Notes: generated from the letters alone by a model not told the origin. A stretch of 64,000 nucleotides of DNA from Thermoleptolyngbya sichuanensis A183 (GCF_013177315.1 NZ_CP053661.1:62001-126000), one strand, 5' to 3'; positions 16,469-25,011 are shown, counted from the stretch's first letter. Numbers and translations: made by a program.

Positions 16469-17236
16469 CTAGCCTGCTGGACGGTTCAGCCCAAACGCAG
16501 CTAGCCCAATCAGTCCAATATGGGCGGGATAAAACCAGTAAAACCATCGCGCCTTGGGGCCGCGCTCGTGGTTCGCACAGGCGAAGATCAGGGCAGCAAA
16601 CCCCGCGAGAAACTGAAGATTTCCCGGCATGACCACCACCGTCAGGGCGGTGAAAATGCACCACACCGTCCACCACAGCGGCGTTGGCTTGTAGTTGCCG
16701 AGCAGCGCAATCAAAGCAATGCCATAGGCATCGTAGTTAAAGGTCGCCAACTCAGCGGCGATCGCCCCCACCAGCCAGATCAGCACTGCCCAACGGGGCC
16801 ACTGCCGCGCCGCCCGCAAACACAGCAAGCCCAGCAGCAGCGTAAATAAAATATTGAAATCCTCAAATAGCGCAATCCCAAAGGTGAGTTGATAAATCGG
16901 CTGCGACAGGATTGCCATCCCCAGCAGCCGCAGCGCATACTGGCGAAAATTTTGCGTGTGGGACTCGCCCTGCACCAGCAGCCATGCAAACAGCGGAAAA
17001 CTGAGCCGTCCCAAGCCATAGCAGAGCATGGCCCAGTCCGTCTCGCGCAAAAAGACGTAACCGACGTGATCGATCACCATCAGCCCCGCCGCCAGCAGCT
17101 TGATCTGGTAATTGGTCAGCGTTGCAAAACGTGCCGAAAGGTCTGAAGACACAGTGCTAAATCTAGATTTACCTGAGAGTTTCCAATCTGAAAGTCTGGC
17201 CAGGAAATTAGGGGTTTCGCTACTAGGCAACCTCAA
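16469..17236 (-). CDS. TraX-family integral membrane protein
   Basis: A 255-residue polytopic membrane protein with the TraX family opening, LTNYQIKLLAAGLMVIDHVG near residue 40, and LGRLSFPLFAWLLVQG near 73-88. Six to eight hydrophobic segments follow. F-plasmid TraX acetylates pilin, and the wider family is related to acyltransferase-3-type membrane proteins. Chromosomal cyanobacterial copies have no conjugation genes around them, as here. The job is therefore unknown, perhaps acylation of an exported substrate. The first 37 residues are polar and not part of the fold. Confidence 0.75.
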   Translation of the reverse strand: MRLPSSETPNFLARLSDWKLSGKSRFSTVSSDLSARFATLTNYQIKLLAAGLMVIDHVGYVFLRETDWAMLCYGLGRLSFPLFAWLLVQGESHTQNFRQYALRLLGMAILSQPIYQLTFGIALFEDFNILFTLLLGLLCLRAARQWPRWAVLIWLVGAIAAELATFNYDAYGIALIALLGNYKPTPLWWTVWCIFTALTVVVMPGNLQFLAGFAALIFACANHERGPKARWFYWFYPAHIGLIGLAAFGLNRPAG

Positions 17237-17400
17237 ACAAGGCTGCTAGTGTATACGTGGACTTGAGGAGCGATAGTGAAACCCTATAAACCCTAAGTTA
17301 GGGGAGACCCTAAGTTCGACCCGATTTTGACCTGAACGCACCCTTCTGTCTGACCCCTTCTGGTTTGACAATGCGCCCTTAATGCGCCCCTAGAGCAATC

Positions 17401-17904
17401 ATGAGCAAACAACTTTCTAATCAGGCTAACAAACTCTGGACGTTGATTACGGAACCCAGCACCGCAAAAACCTATCGAGAAGCCCTAGAGGTTTCCTGGA
17501 AAATTTTAAGGGAAACTGGGAATTTTCTTTGGCTAGTGTTGTGCCTAGCGCTAGTCGGCACTGATTGGTTTTTGGAGAATTCCATCGCGGCTGGTCGCAA
17601 AACTCGCGCCTGGGTGAACGACCTAACCGCCGAAAAACCCTCGCCAGAGCAGCTTTTGACCCCTGAGACAGGCAAAAAACTGCTGGATTCGGGCAAATCA
17701 ACGCTGGATTCAGTGGTCGCCGCAGCCCGCAAGCAGTTGGGGTTGTCCGAAAAGCCGCCCGAACCTGTAGCGCCGCCTAGCCCGCCTGTTGCTGAGTCTA
17801 GTGGGCCCTCGGTGGTTGCTCCGTCGCCTGTTGTGGTTTCGGCTGAGAGTGTCGCCTCTGCCGAAAGTAAGCCACCTGCGGCGATCGCCTCTACCGAAGA
17901 GTAG
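17401..17904 (+). CDS. Single-pass membrane protein, unknown function
   Basis: A 167-residue protein I do not recognise by name. A polar N-terminus (residues 1-38) is followed by one hydrophobic segment near 39-58 (NFLWLVLCLALVGTDWFLEN). Then comes a charged stretch and, from about 110, a Pro/Ser/Val/Ala-rich tail that is likely disordered. ATG 17401 is a clear start. It lies 100 bp upstream of rpsN in the same direction, but the spacer contains a separate promoter-like stretch, so co-transcription is uncertain. Confidence 0.6.
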   Translation: MSKQLSNQANKLWTLITEPSTAKTYREALEVSWKILRETGNFLWLVLCLALVGTDWFLENSIAAGRKTRAWVNDLTAEKPSPEQLLTPETGKKLLDSGKSTLDSVVAAARKQLGLSEKPPEPVAPPSPPVAESSGPSVVAPSPVVVSAESVASAESKPPAAIASTEE

Positions 17905-18007
17905 GGCATCAGAATCGCTTGCTGCTTCAAATTTTTCTGGCAGGACTGGGATTTAAGCTGTTACAATGGAGAACGCTGTCTAAATCAAAAGGTGAATGTG
18001 AGTATTC

Positions 18008-18310
18008 ATGGCTAAGAAGAGCATGATCGAGCGTGAGAAAAGGCGTGAAAAGCTAGCGGCAAAGTATGCTGCTAAGCGGGAAGCCCTTTTGGAAGAATTT
18101 TCAAAGGCTGAATCGCAGCAAGAAAAGCTCGAAATTCACCGGAAGATCCAGCAGCTTCCTCGCAACAGCGCCCCCACCCGCCAGCGCAACCGCTGCTGGA
18201 TGACCGGCCGGCCCCGGGGCTACTACCGTGACTTTGGCTTGTCGCGTCACGTCATTCGAGAAATGGCGCACCAGGGTTTGCTCCCTGGCGTGGTGAAGTC
18301 TAGCTGGTAG
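18008..18310 (+). CDS. rpsN: 30S ribosomal protein S14
   Basis: A 100-residue S14 of the long, zinc-free type used by cyanobacteria and plastids. It begins [16 protein letters not shown] and ends with the highly conserved [20 protein letters not shown], then [20 protein letters not shown]. The length matches the family exactly. It is located outside the main ribosomal protein operon, as usual in cyanobacteria. It binds 16S rRNA in the head of the small subunit. Confidence 0.97.
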   Translation: MAKKSMIEREKRREKLAAKYAAKREALLEEFSKAESQQEKLEIHRKIQQLPRNSAPTRQRNRCWMTGRPRGYYRDFGLSRHVIREMAHQGLLPGVVKSSW

Positions 18311-18434
18311 AGCATTTGGGAATATTTCCCGGACAACTCTTTCTAGCTTGACTGCTTCACTGAACTGTTTGGCTTAATAGCTGGCGGCTCGTTGCCGTCA
18401 GGTTACACGACATTAAGATTTCGTCGCACAAGTC

Positions 18435-18812
18435 TTGAATCAGCATCCACTCCAGCCCGGACAAGTCTTTTCGAGTCCGGGCTGTTGCTATACCTATCGC
18501 ATTCTGGGGCCCTGCTGTCGCCTGTTTGACCGGGAAGAGTTGCCCTACCCCTGTTGTCGGCTAGAGTGGCGCGGCAAAGAGCCAAGCTGGCGGCGCATTG
18601 GTCGGCGGCTAGTGCCCGACGTGGGGGCCCGCTCTTCGCCCTCCTACGTGGTGGAAATCCTGGGTCAGGAACACGCCAATGAACCGTTTGTGGTGACCTT
18701 GTACTGGCTTAAGCTGTCGCCGGAGCAGCGCGAGTGGTGGTATTCGCGAAAGTTAAAATCTCCAAATCCTGAGGAATTGGCGGCGCAAAACAATCTCTCT
18801 GGCTCTCCCTAG
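18435..18812 (+). CDS. Small Cys-rich conserved-type protein, unknown function
   Basis: A 125-residue frame starting with TTG at 18435. It is rich in Cys, Trp and Arg at the front (GCCYTYRILGPCC, then LPYPCC), with a globular-looking C-terminal half (PSYVVEILGQEHANEPFVVTLYWLKLSPEQREWWYSRKL). It is likely a real cyanobacterial gene of unknown role. The Cys-Cys pairs could bind metal, which is inference. A 10-bp hairpin at 18453-18484 overlaps the first codons. It converges with the MMADHC-like gene. Confidence 0.6.
   Translation: MNQHPLQPGQVFSSPGCCYTYRILGPCCRLFDREELPYPCCRLEWRGKEPSWRRIGRRLVPDVGARSSPSYVVEILGQEHANEPFVVTLYWLKLSPEQREWWYSRKLKSPNPEELAAQNNLSGSP
18453..18484. promoter_or_regulatory. 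Strong hairpin at the start of the small Cys-rich gene
   Basis: The arms cagcccggac (18453-18462) and gtccgggctg (18475-18484) are perfect 10-bp complements around a 12-nt loop. There is no T-run after it, so it is not a standard terminator. Since it begins 18 nt after the TTG start, it could affect initiation. Confidence 0.45.
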
Positions 18813-18831
18813 CTGCGAGTCTCCCCTCGTG

Positions 18832-19308
18832 CTAGCGCTGTGGAGCCGTAATTCCCAAGACCTGCTGGGCGATCGCCCCTAGCACCTCTACCGGAGCCGA
18901 CGACACCAACGTAGAGGGATAAACTGCTGTCCCCAGGCAGGGATGCAAAATCACGCGACAGTTGCCGCAGCGATCCGTCGAGTAGCCCAGGGCCGCTCGC
19001 ACTACGGCCACATCGTCCAGCGGCAGTGTGCCCCTGGCAGAGAGAATCGGCCAGCCCGTACGCGGGTCGAACAGGTCTGCCAGGTACCCCTGCTGCTGGA
19101 GTGCCAGGGCGATCGCCCTCCCTTGGTTCAGGAAGTGCGATCGCAGCTTTTCCTTTTCTTGCTCTGTGTCGAGCGTCCGCGCTAGCAGCGCAAACTGGCT
19201 GGGTTGCAGCATTACTAGCACCGACGCAATCGCCTGCGGCCAGGCAGGCAGCAGCCGCGACTGGTGCTGCAAAATATAGTCGCTGGGCGGATGGATGGAA
19301 TACTGCAC
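18832..19308 (-). CDS. MMADHC-like (methylmalonic aciduria and homocystinuria type D) protein
   Basis: A 158-residue homologue of the C-terminal domain of human MMADHC, which receives cobalamin from MMACHC and passes it to methionine synthase or methylmalonyl-CoA mutase. The alignable stretches are EKEKLRSHFLNQGRAIALAL, GYLADLFDPRTGWPIL, then LGYSTDRCGNCRVILHPCLGTAVYPSTLVSSAP. The Cys in G-N-C-R-V-I-x-H corresponds to the GCCKVIRH Cys of the human protein. The long mitochondrial leader is absent, as expected for a bacterium. No MMACHC-like partner or B12 gene is nearby. Function is inferred from family. Confidence 0.7.
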   Translation of the reverse strand: MQYSIHPPSDYILQHQSRLLPAWPQAIASVLVMLQPSQFALLARTLDTEQEKEKLRSHFLNQGRAIALALQQQGYLADLFDPRTGWPILSARGTLPLDDVAVVRAALGYSTDRCGNCRVILHPCLGTAVYPSTLVSSAPVEVLGAIAQQVLGITAPQR

Positions 19309-19497
19309 AAGACTTTCTTAAACCCGTCTTTACCAAAAGGGTCAGACAAACCCGTTAGGATTCAGAACGCTGGGCTACGCCATTTTAGGCGAATCACTCA
19401 CCCTATTGCACGGGTCCCCCAAAAGCACGGGCTGAGCCTCCTTAACGGCCAGAGAACAAGCTACCAAGCTACCAAGCTACAAGTGAACTACTAACTT

Positions 19498-19941
19498 ATG
19501 AGCGAATTAATTGTCGTGGTGTTTGACCAAAAGCTGGCAGCCGACCATGCGCTGCTGGATCTGCTGGGGCGCGAGCAGTCCCATCTGGCAGATTTTGAAG
19601 ATGCGGTGGTCGTAACCAAAAATGCACAGGGAAAAATCCGGGTCAAAGCCTACCACGACCTGCTGGAGCCTGTGGGCGAACTGAGCAACGACCTGTGGGG
19701 CGGCATCCTGAGCGCAGTGGTGTTTCATCGCTCGCTGACGATCGCCCAGGAAATCTTTAACCCCGATTTCCTCATCCAGGTTGAAGAGGCACTCCAACCC
19801 AATTCGTCTGCGCTGCTGGTACTGGTTCACGCCGAAGCCGCAGAGCGTGTCGTCGAAGAACTGTTTGCGTTCAGCCCCATCGTTATCAGAACGCCGCTGC
19901 CGGATGCCAAACGCGAAGCCCTCAAGCAGGCAGTGTCCTAA
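19498..19941 (+). CDS. DUF1269-type protein
   Basis: A 147-residue soluble protein with an alternating alpha/beta pattern. It opens SELIVVVFDQKLAADHALLDL, has DAVVVTKNAQGKIRVKAYHD near 40-58, and ends with SSALLVLVHAEAAERVVEEL near 100-120. This matches DUF1269, a family often induced by stress but without known activity. Many DUF1269 members have a central glycine-zipper membrane segment; here that region (SNDLWGGILSAVVFHR) is short, so the protein is probably soluble or only membrane-associated. The start ATG 19498 is good. Confidence 0.65.
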   Translation: MSELIVVVFDQKLAADHALLDLLGREQSHLADFEDAVVVTKNAQGKIRVKAYHDLLEPVGELSNDLWGGILSAVVFHRSLTIAQEIFNPDFLIQVEEALQPNSSALLVLVHAEAAERVVEELFAFSPIVIRTPLPDAKREALKQAVS

Positions 19942-20022
19942 GGGTTTTATCTCTAGAAACCCCGTAGACGCTTGACGAGCCATCCAACATCGCCAATCCA
20001 AAATCCAAAATCCCAAAATCGA

Positions 20023-20115
20023 TAGGACTGACGCACTTTCGATTAAGTTTTCTGGGTTTTGGATGATTTCTCGCGGGCGCAGCCCGCGAGAAATCATCCA
20101 ACTGCGTAAGTCCTA
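20023..20115. mobile_element. 92-bp palindromic MITE, copy 1
   Basis: Terminal repeats taggactgacgca / tgcgtaagtccta enclose a near-perfect internal hairpin (arms gatgatttctcgcgggc and gcccgcgagaaatcatc). Perfect 5-bp target duplications atcga lie at 20018-20022 and 20116-20120. It ends 6 bp past the stop codon of the 20122-22320 gene on the minus strand, so its hairpin may serve as that gene's terminator. Confidence 0.88.
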
Positions 20116-20121
20116 ATCGAT

Positions 20122-22320
20122 TTACTTGGGGAAGTTAGGCAGGTCAATGGCGGCCAGGGACGACAGTTTCTTGGATGGGCGCGTGGGGTAAACCACGGGC
20201 GCGAGGTTCGCTGCGGCTTCGGAACCTGTCGCTTCAGGATTGCTGCGATCCGGGCGAGCCGGAGCCGCAGACTCTGCTGCCGTAGCAGCCCAGCGATGGG
20301 CTTCAAAGGGCATGGTCAGCAATTTGGGCTGCACGGGCACCGGTCGGGGCGGCATGGGGGGAATCGGTGCCGAAGCAGCAGATCGAGATACCGAATTGTC
20401 CGACGGGGGCTGGAGTTGGGATTCCTCAGCGCCATGCAGCGCGGGGGGTGGCGTGTTTGGGGAGGGGTCGCCTGCTGGCTGCGTGGGGTGAATTTCGCCA
20501 TCGGGGGCGATCGCCTCGGTCGAAAGCGCCGCCAACTGGTCGATCAGCCCTGCTTGCACCAGGTCTTCGGCAGAGACTTCCACCAGCTTTGCCAGGTCTT
20601 GCCAGAGGCTCGTTTCTGCATTTGGGTCAGTGCTGGGAGCGCTGCCGACTTCGTTTACCAGGTCGGTGAACTCTCGGAACAGAGAGCGCACATTGTCCGC
20701 AACCGAAAGTTCAGCCGCCGAAAGTTCAGCCGCCGAAAGGTCAGCCGCCCGCAGTTCCGCACTGGCTTGTGGGTTCAGTTCCAAAGCAGCCGCGTTCGTG
20801 GGGTCTAGCGCTGGCGACGCACCGGCCGCCGCTGGCCTTGAGTGGCTTGCTCCTGCTCCAAATTGAAACGCAATGACGTTCGTCGTCACCGTTGCAGCAT
20901 CGCTACCTTCGTCCAGAGGAGCGACAGATTCCGTCCCCTCGGCATTAATCAGGTCTGGATCAGTCCCCTCTTGAGCAATCCCTCCTTGAGCAAGGCTAGA
21001 ACCTGGCAGGGACACACGGCCCTGTTCCGCTTCGTTAGACAAAAGGGCATTGGGCAAAAGGGCATCTGCGGAAACCACATCACCCAGCCACGCCGCCGTT
21101 TCCTCCGCATTTTCAGGCTGGTTGGCTAATACATTGACCAGCTTGGGGGGAACCGTTGACTCAGCGGATTCTGCTGACCACGGGCGGATCGTCGCCGCTT
21201 TGGGCAACAGCGACGGAGCCGAGAGCAGTTCGGCGGCAGGAGGGGACTGCCAGGGCTGGGGCGTGGACTGTGGCGTGGGCTGGGCGATCGCCTCGCCGGG
21301 TGTATCCAGCAGGGCTGCCGGAACCTCCAAACAACGCTCCAACGCCGCCTTGAACTGGAGCGTATAGCGCTGTTGCCGCTGGAGCCGCGTTTGCAAATCT
21401 CGTACCAGAGCCTCGCTATGAGCCAGCCGCTGCGCCTGCTCTTCGTAGCGCTGCTGGGCTAGCTGATTCTCTTGCTCAAGCTGCATAATTCGCTCTCGGC
21501 TCAGCGCTAGCTCCTGGGTTACGGTTTCTGCCAACACCTGCTGTCGATGGCTAAGCTGCTGGGTCGCTTCCAGTTGCTCCGTAAGCTGAACAATTTGCTG
21601 CTCCAAGGGCTGAATGGTGGTCTGCACCTGATCAGCGGCGATCGCCGTTGCCGCACGAGCCTGCTGCTGCTCCAGGGCATCCTCCAGCATCGACACGCGA
21701 TCCAGCAGCGCGTTGTTGCACTGGTTCAGTTCTTGAATCAGGCTAATCAAATCGGCAACGCTGGGAGAAGCGGCCTCCGGTTCGCTGGCGGCTGGAGCCA
21801 CTACATCCCAACTGGGGCGCTCTGGAACAATGCGGCGCGTGGTCGGCGGCACTGATTGACCCGATTGAGGCGCTGCATTGGGCGAAGTATTGGGCGAACT
21901 AGGATTGCGCGATTCGGTATTGCGCTGGGGCTGGATAAAATGCGATCGCCCCGGCTGCGATCGCCCCGACTGCGGCTGACCCACCTGCGGACTCGCTGCC
22001 TCGCCGTATGCCGCCTCGCAGTACACAGACTGCCGCTCGATCGCGTCTGCGCTGATAGCGTTTGGAAAATTCACAGGCTGCCACTCTTCCCAAGACCCGA
22101 CCGGGGATGATGCCGCCTCAGGGTTAGAAACAGTCGGAACATTACTCGGAACATGATGAACACGATTCGGAACGTCCGGGTCTGCGGGCACGGATTCCGG
22201 TGCGGCTTCTACGGGCGGATCCGTCGAAAACTCTGCCCAGCCCGCAAACCAGCTCGAAGGGGAGGGCGGATTTACCGAGTTTTGGGCTTGTTCGTTTTGA
22301 GAAGAGTTTGGCTCGCTCAT
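20122..22320 (-). CDS. Large low-complexity protein with central coiled coil
   Basis: A 732-residue protein of unknown function. The first 190 residues are Pro/Ser/Asn/Gln-rich and probably disordered. Residues about 190-340 form a long coiled coil (SLIQELNQCNNALLDRVSML onward, with Q/E-rich heptads). The remainder is Ala/Pro/Glu-rich, with a short tandem of SAAEL units near 545-560 encoded by 15-bp repeats (about 20705-20750). Similar proteins with the LIQELNQCN coiled coil occur across cyanobacteria. There is no enzyme motif. A scaffold or cell-shape role would be speculation. Confidence 0.65.
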   Translation of the reverse strand: MSEPNSSQNEQAQNSVNPPSPSSWFAGWAEFSTDPPVEAAPESVPADPDVPNRVHHVPSNVPTVSNPEAASSPVGSWEEWQPVNFPNAISADAIERQSVYCEAAYGEAASPQVGQPQSGRSQPGRSHFIQPQRNTESRNPSSPNTSPNAAPQSGQSVPPTTRRIVPERPSWDVVAPAASEPEAASPSVADLISLIQELNQCNNALLDRVSMLEDALEQQQARAATAIAADQVQTTIQPLEQQIVQLTEQLEATQQLSHRQQVLAETVTQELALSRERIMQLEQENQLAQQRYEEQAQRLAHSEALVRDLQTRLQRQQRYTLQFKAALERCLEVPAALLDTPGEAIAQPTPQSTPQPWQSPPAAELLSAPSLLPKAATIRPWSAESAESTVPPKLVNVLANQPENAEETAAWLGDVVSADALLPNALLSNEAEQGRVSLPGSSLAQGGIAQEGTDPDLINAEGTESVAPLDEGSDAATVTTNVIAFQFGAGASHSRPAAAGASPALDPTNAAALELNPQASAELRAADLSAAELSAAELSVADNVRSLFREFTDLVNEVGSAPSTDPNAETSLWQDLAKLVEVSAEDLVQAGLIDQLAALSTEAIAPDGEIHPTQPAGDPSPNTPPPALHGAEESQLQPPSDNSVSRSAASAPIPPMPPRPVPVQPKLLTMPFEAHRWAATAAESAAPARPDRSNPEATGSEAAANLAPVVYPTRPSKKLSSLAAIDLPNFPK

Positions 22321-22483
22321 CGATTTGACCTGGCAGGGCGGGAGGCATTAAGTCAGACTTACTCTTGTTAACACAGAAATCGGAGTTGAGAACGATTTTT
22401 TTTACCAGGTTAGCGCCAGAATACTTCCCTGGAGTGATATCGCTGGAATCCGAGATATCATTGTTCACCAATATGACCGAATT

Positions 22484-22624
22484 GGGCGCATCCCAGTTAT
22501 GCACGTTTGCCCTCATCCCCCAGCCCCTTCTCCCAAAAAAGGGAGAAGGGGAGCCGGATTGGAAGTCCCTCTCCCGCTTTGGGAGAGGGATTTAGGGTGA
22601 GGGTTACAAAAGTGGGATACACCC
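22484..22624. mobile_element. 141-bp MITE with ISKra4-type ends
   Basis: The ends gggcgcatcccagt (22484-22497) and agtgggatacaccc (22611-22624) differ from the 14-bp ends of the complete ISKra4-type element (4126-5307) by only one and two bases. An exact 8-bp duplication accgaatt flanks it (22476-22483 and 22625-22632). The inside has the widespread ccctcatcccccag / gggtgaggg palindromic repeat, including a hairpin with arms ccccttctccc and gggagaagggg. There is no coding capacity. It is probably mobilised in trans. Confidence 0.85.
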
Positions 22625-22678
22625 ACCGAATTGACCTAGACACTATCTTTCAAGTAGTTCAACGAAACGTTCCTGAGA

Positions 22679-22773
22679 GCACCTCAATTAATTGCCTTAT
22701 TGAGAATTTTAGGAGCCTGAAACCCTTGTTTTCTCCTAGCCATTCTCAAGAGGATCTGAATTTTTCGAGGTGC
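22679..22773 (+). repeat. Dispersed repeat, copy B (95 bp)
   Basis: It matches the reverse complement of 5366-5457. Short imperfect inverted ends (gcacctca... and ...tcgaggtgc) are visible. No clear target duplication is seen. Confidence 0.8.
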
Positions 22774-22868
22774 CCTCTATCGAGAGTAAGGAGCATGTCA
22801 TTTTTGCAAATTGCCCTCATCCCCCAGACTCTCCTTTCGTAGGAGAAGGAGAGACAAATCGAACATTG

Positions 22869-23123
22869 CTATGTCTTGTTTGGTCTGGAATCGTCGGGTT
22901 CGTAAACCATGAGATCACCAGGCTGACACTGGAGCGCTTCGCAGAGAGCGTTCAGGGTTGGTTCGTCAATGCGGGTGAACTGGCGTCGAGTTTTCATGCG
23001 AGAAATAGATGTTGGATGCATCCCCAGCATCTCAGCCAATTCATTGTTGCTGATATTCCGTTCAGCCATGATGACTGCTAACCGCCAATGAATCACGCCC
23101 TTTACCGCTTTGCCCAAACACAC
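22869..23123 (-). CDS. Xre/Cro-type HTH regulator
   Basis: An 84-residue protein that is essentially a single lambda-repressor-like helix-turn-helix. NNELAEMLGMHPTSISRMK (about 26-44) contains the two DNA-contact helices, and LNALCEALQCQPGDLMVYEP is the typical end of the YozG-like small Xre family. The native start may be nearer the family start (V-I-H-W-R-L, about residue 10) than the ATG at 23123. Small stand-alone Xre proteins often belong to toxin-antitoxin or phage-related loci, but no toxin is visible here. A second Xre gene lies 200 bp upstream on the same strand. Confidence 0.75.
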   Translation of the reverse strand: MCLGKAVKGVIHWRLAVIMAERNISNNELAEMLGMHPTSISRMKTRRQFTRIDEPTLNALCEALQCQPGDLMVYEPDDSRPNKT

Positions 23124-23320
23124 GCTGTCTGCGGTGATGCTATCACTCGGTTTCGTCCGGCACTGCTTTCTTGGCTTTAGAATCTATTTTAATAGCGTTA
23201 GCGGTTTACTTTCTAAAAGACTTGCTCTACACTCAGACAAACCTGAAACGCGATCGCCCCTACGGATCTACAACCTGAAGGGCGATCGCCAAGCGGATGA
23301 GGTGTGCCGTCCCAGCGACT

Positions 23321-23560
23321 CTAAAGCTGATCTGGCAAATCCAGAATCGTCTTACCAATGGTCTGGAGCAACCGCTCTAGTGCCTTCATCTGCTGCACCG
23401 TAAAGGTGGGGACATTTTTCCTGAGTTCCCAGCGGCTAACGGTTTGTCCAGAGATGCCCAAAGCGCGAGCAAAATCTTCTTGACTCATTCCCAACTCTTC
23501 CCGGAGTTGTTTTAGGGGTGAAATCTCTGTAGGGGATGGGGGGTCTGGCTTTTTGGGCAT
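23321..23560 (-). CDS. Xre-type HTH protein
   Basis: A 79-residue protein with a clear HTH core: LKQLREELGMSQEDFARALG (about 16-35) then ISGQTVSRWE as recognition helix. The C-terminal KALERLLQTIGKTILDLPDQL resembles small cyanobacterial Xre proteins. The ATG 23560 start is well placed. The next gene on this strand is the other Xre protein, with about 200 bp between them including two HIP1 sites, so they need not be an operon. Targets are unknown. Confidence 0.75.
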   Translation of the reverse strand: MPKKPDPPSPTEISPLKQLREELGMSQEDFARALGISGQTVSRWELRKNVPTFTVQQMKALERLLQTIGKTILDLPDQL

Positions 23561-23743
23561 GGACGAAAGCTAAACAAGTTGTTTAGACATCTTGACCGGC
23601 CTCTTTCTAAACAATATGATTAGTCACATTGCTTAATTCAAGAGTTCCAGCGTCGCTCTGGGGAAAAGGACTGCCTTTTCCTTCAGTTTGTCATTTCACT
23701 AGTCATTTCAATTGACACGCAGAAACAATCTTAGTGAGAAACC

Positions 23744-23983
23744 ATGATGATGAAAAACAAAAACACCGTTCCCGATCTCATTCGTGCGCCTATCCCCAAC
23801 GCGCCTGCGGATCGGATCCCCATTCGCCTGCTGATCTGCGGCGCTCCGGCGGGCGTAAACCGGATTGTGCATGAGCTACATGTCCTGCGCTTTGCCCAAG
23901 CGGGCGAGTGGAGTCCGCCGCTGCCGTCGCCTGTGGAGGGTGAGGTGATTCGGATTTTGGTGCGATACTTCAAGCCGGAATGA
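23744..23983 (+). CDS. Small conserved-type protein, unknown function
   Basis: A 79-residue frame with a compact middle, IRLLICGAPAGVNRIVHELHVLRFAQAGEWSPPLPSP, and an end EVIRILVRYFKPE. It resembles small cyanobacterial hypotheticals with the pattern GxPxxVxxxIHxLHxLGFAExxxWSP, which I recall but could not check. Its codon use fits real coding. It is divergent from the Xre gene at 23560. The function is not known. Confidence 0.55.
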   Translation: MMMKNKNTVPDLIRAPIPNAPADRIPIRLLICGAPAGVNRIVHELHVLRFAQAGEWSPPLPSPVEGEVIRILVRYFKPE

Positions 23984-24300
23984 GACAAGCCGGAATGAGA
24001 CTGGAATGAGAAGCGCGATCGCCCCTCCCACGCTCCGCCCCCTAGTCCCTGCAACCGCAACGGGCGAAAACCTGCCCAAATCTTCTTGCAATCTTCAGGG
24101 TTTACCCCCTGGAATCCTGATGATCCCCATTGCACACTATTGATGATGTGTGAATGATGTGTGCTGCCTGCTGGAAAAACGCTTTCTACAAACGCTTTCT
24201 ACAACAGATTTCGAGCCATGATGGGTTTCGAGTTTGGCTAGGAGGCATAGCATAGCAGGCTCCAGGAGACTCAAGGAGACTCAATAGGAGGCTCAGACTT

Positions 24301-24918
24301 TTGAATACTCTTCCCTTTTCGGACTCGATGGCTGGGCTAGCGGCTACCAACTTCCAACATCTCCCCAAGACCGAGCGCGATCGCCTGCTGCGAGGCGAGA
24401 TTTTGATTACGCCGCATCCCATTGACCTGTGGGGCACGGGCGTGACGGCACAGATGCACCTGCCCCTGTCGCCCGACTGCGCCTGGAGCCAGTTGACCCA
24501 ATATCCCCGCTGGGTAGAGTACTTTCCAGACATCTCCCAGAGCCAGGTCTTGCACGAATGTGCCGAGTCGCGCATGAAAACGCTGTTTCAGGCGGCCAGC
24601 AAGACGTTTCTGATGCTGTCGGTGCAGGTGGAGGTGTATTTGAACGTGATCGAGCGGATGCAGGGCGATCGCCGTCAGATTCGCTTTCAGAAGGAACGGG
24701 GCAGTTTTAAGCACTTTCTGGCGGAGTTGGTGATCGAGCCGCTGGGCTTTGGCGCGCTGCTTTCCTATAGCGTTGAGGCCGCGCCCTCGCTCCCCATTCC
24801 GGCCCCGCTGATTCAGGAGGCCGTGCGTCTCGACCTGCCGCGCAATATGCAGCAAATGCGGCGGGTGCTGTGTGGCGATGTCCGGGGCGGGGCGTTGGGC
24901 GATCGCCCGGCCGCCTAG
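24301..24918 (+). CDS. SRPBCC / polyketide-cyclase-type protein
   Basis: A 205-residue protein with the START-like SRPBCC fold, a hydrophobic-ligand pocket family. The N-terminal strand-helix VTAQMHLPLSPDCAWSQLTQYPRWVEYFPDI (about 48-79) is the family signature, and ISQSQVLHE follows. The TTG at 24301 is favoured as start, because aggagg at 24286-24291 sits at good spacing; an internal ATG at 24328 is the alternative. Several near-identical aggagactca units precede it. It is the first of a possible same-strand group with the secreted protein at 25012 and surE. The ligand is unknown. Confidence 0.7.
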   Translation: MNTLPFSDSMAGLAATNFQHLPKTERDRLLRGEILITPHPIDLWGTGVTAQMHLPLSPDCAWSQLTQYPRWVEYFPDISQSQVLHECAESRMKTLFQAASKTFLMLSVQVEVYLNVIERMQGDRRQIRFQKERGSFKHFLAELVIEPLGFGALLSYSVEAAPSLPIPAPLIQEAVRLDLPRNMQQMRRVLCGDVRGGALGDRPAA

Positions 24919-25011
24919 CTCTAGCCCATGTGCTACGTTTGGGAAGTTGGATATGAAACAGTTCCCGCACAGACCCCAATATTCCTAGATATTTCTCAAC
25001 CTTCCTGAACC

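Larger units (their letters stand above)
22321..22868. other. Repeat-rich intergenic region
   Basis: About 550 bp holding a 141-bp ISKra4-type MITE (22484-22624), the second copy of the 92-95 bp dispersed repeat (22679-22773) and a partial ccctcatcccccag repeat near 22811-22850. No gene is supported. The short frames here read through repeats. Confidence 0.7.

Noticed and set aside
16469-17236. Conjugation gene cluster suggested by the TraX family name
   Set aside because: No other transfer gene is nearby; chromosomal TraX-fold proteins are common.
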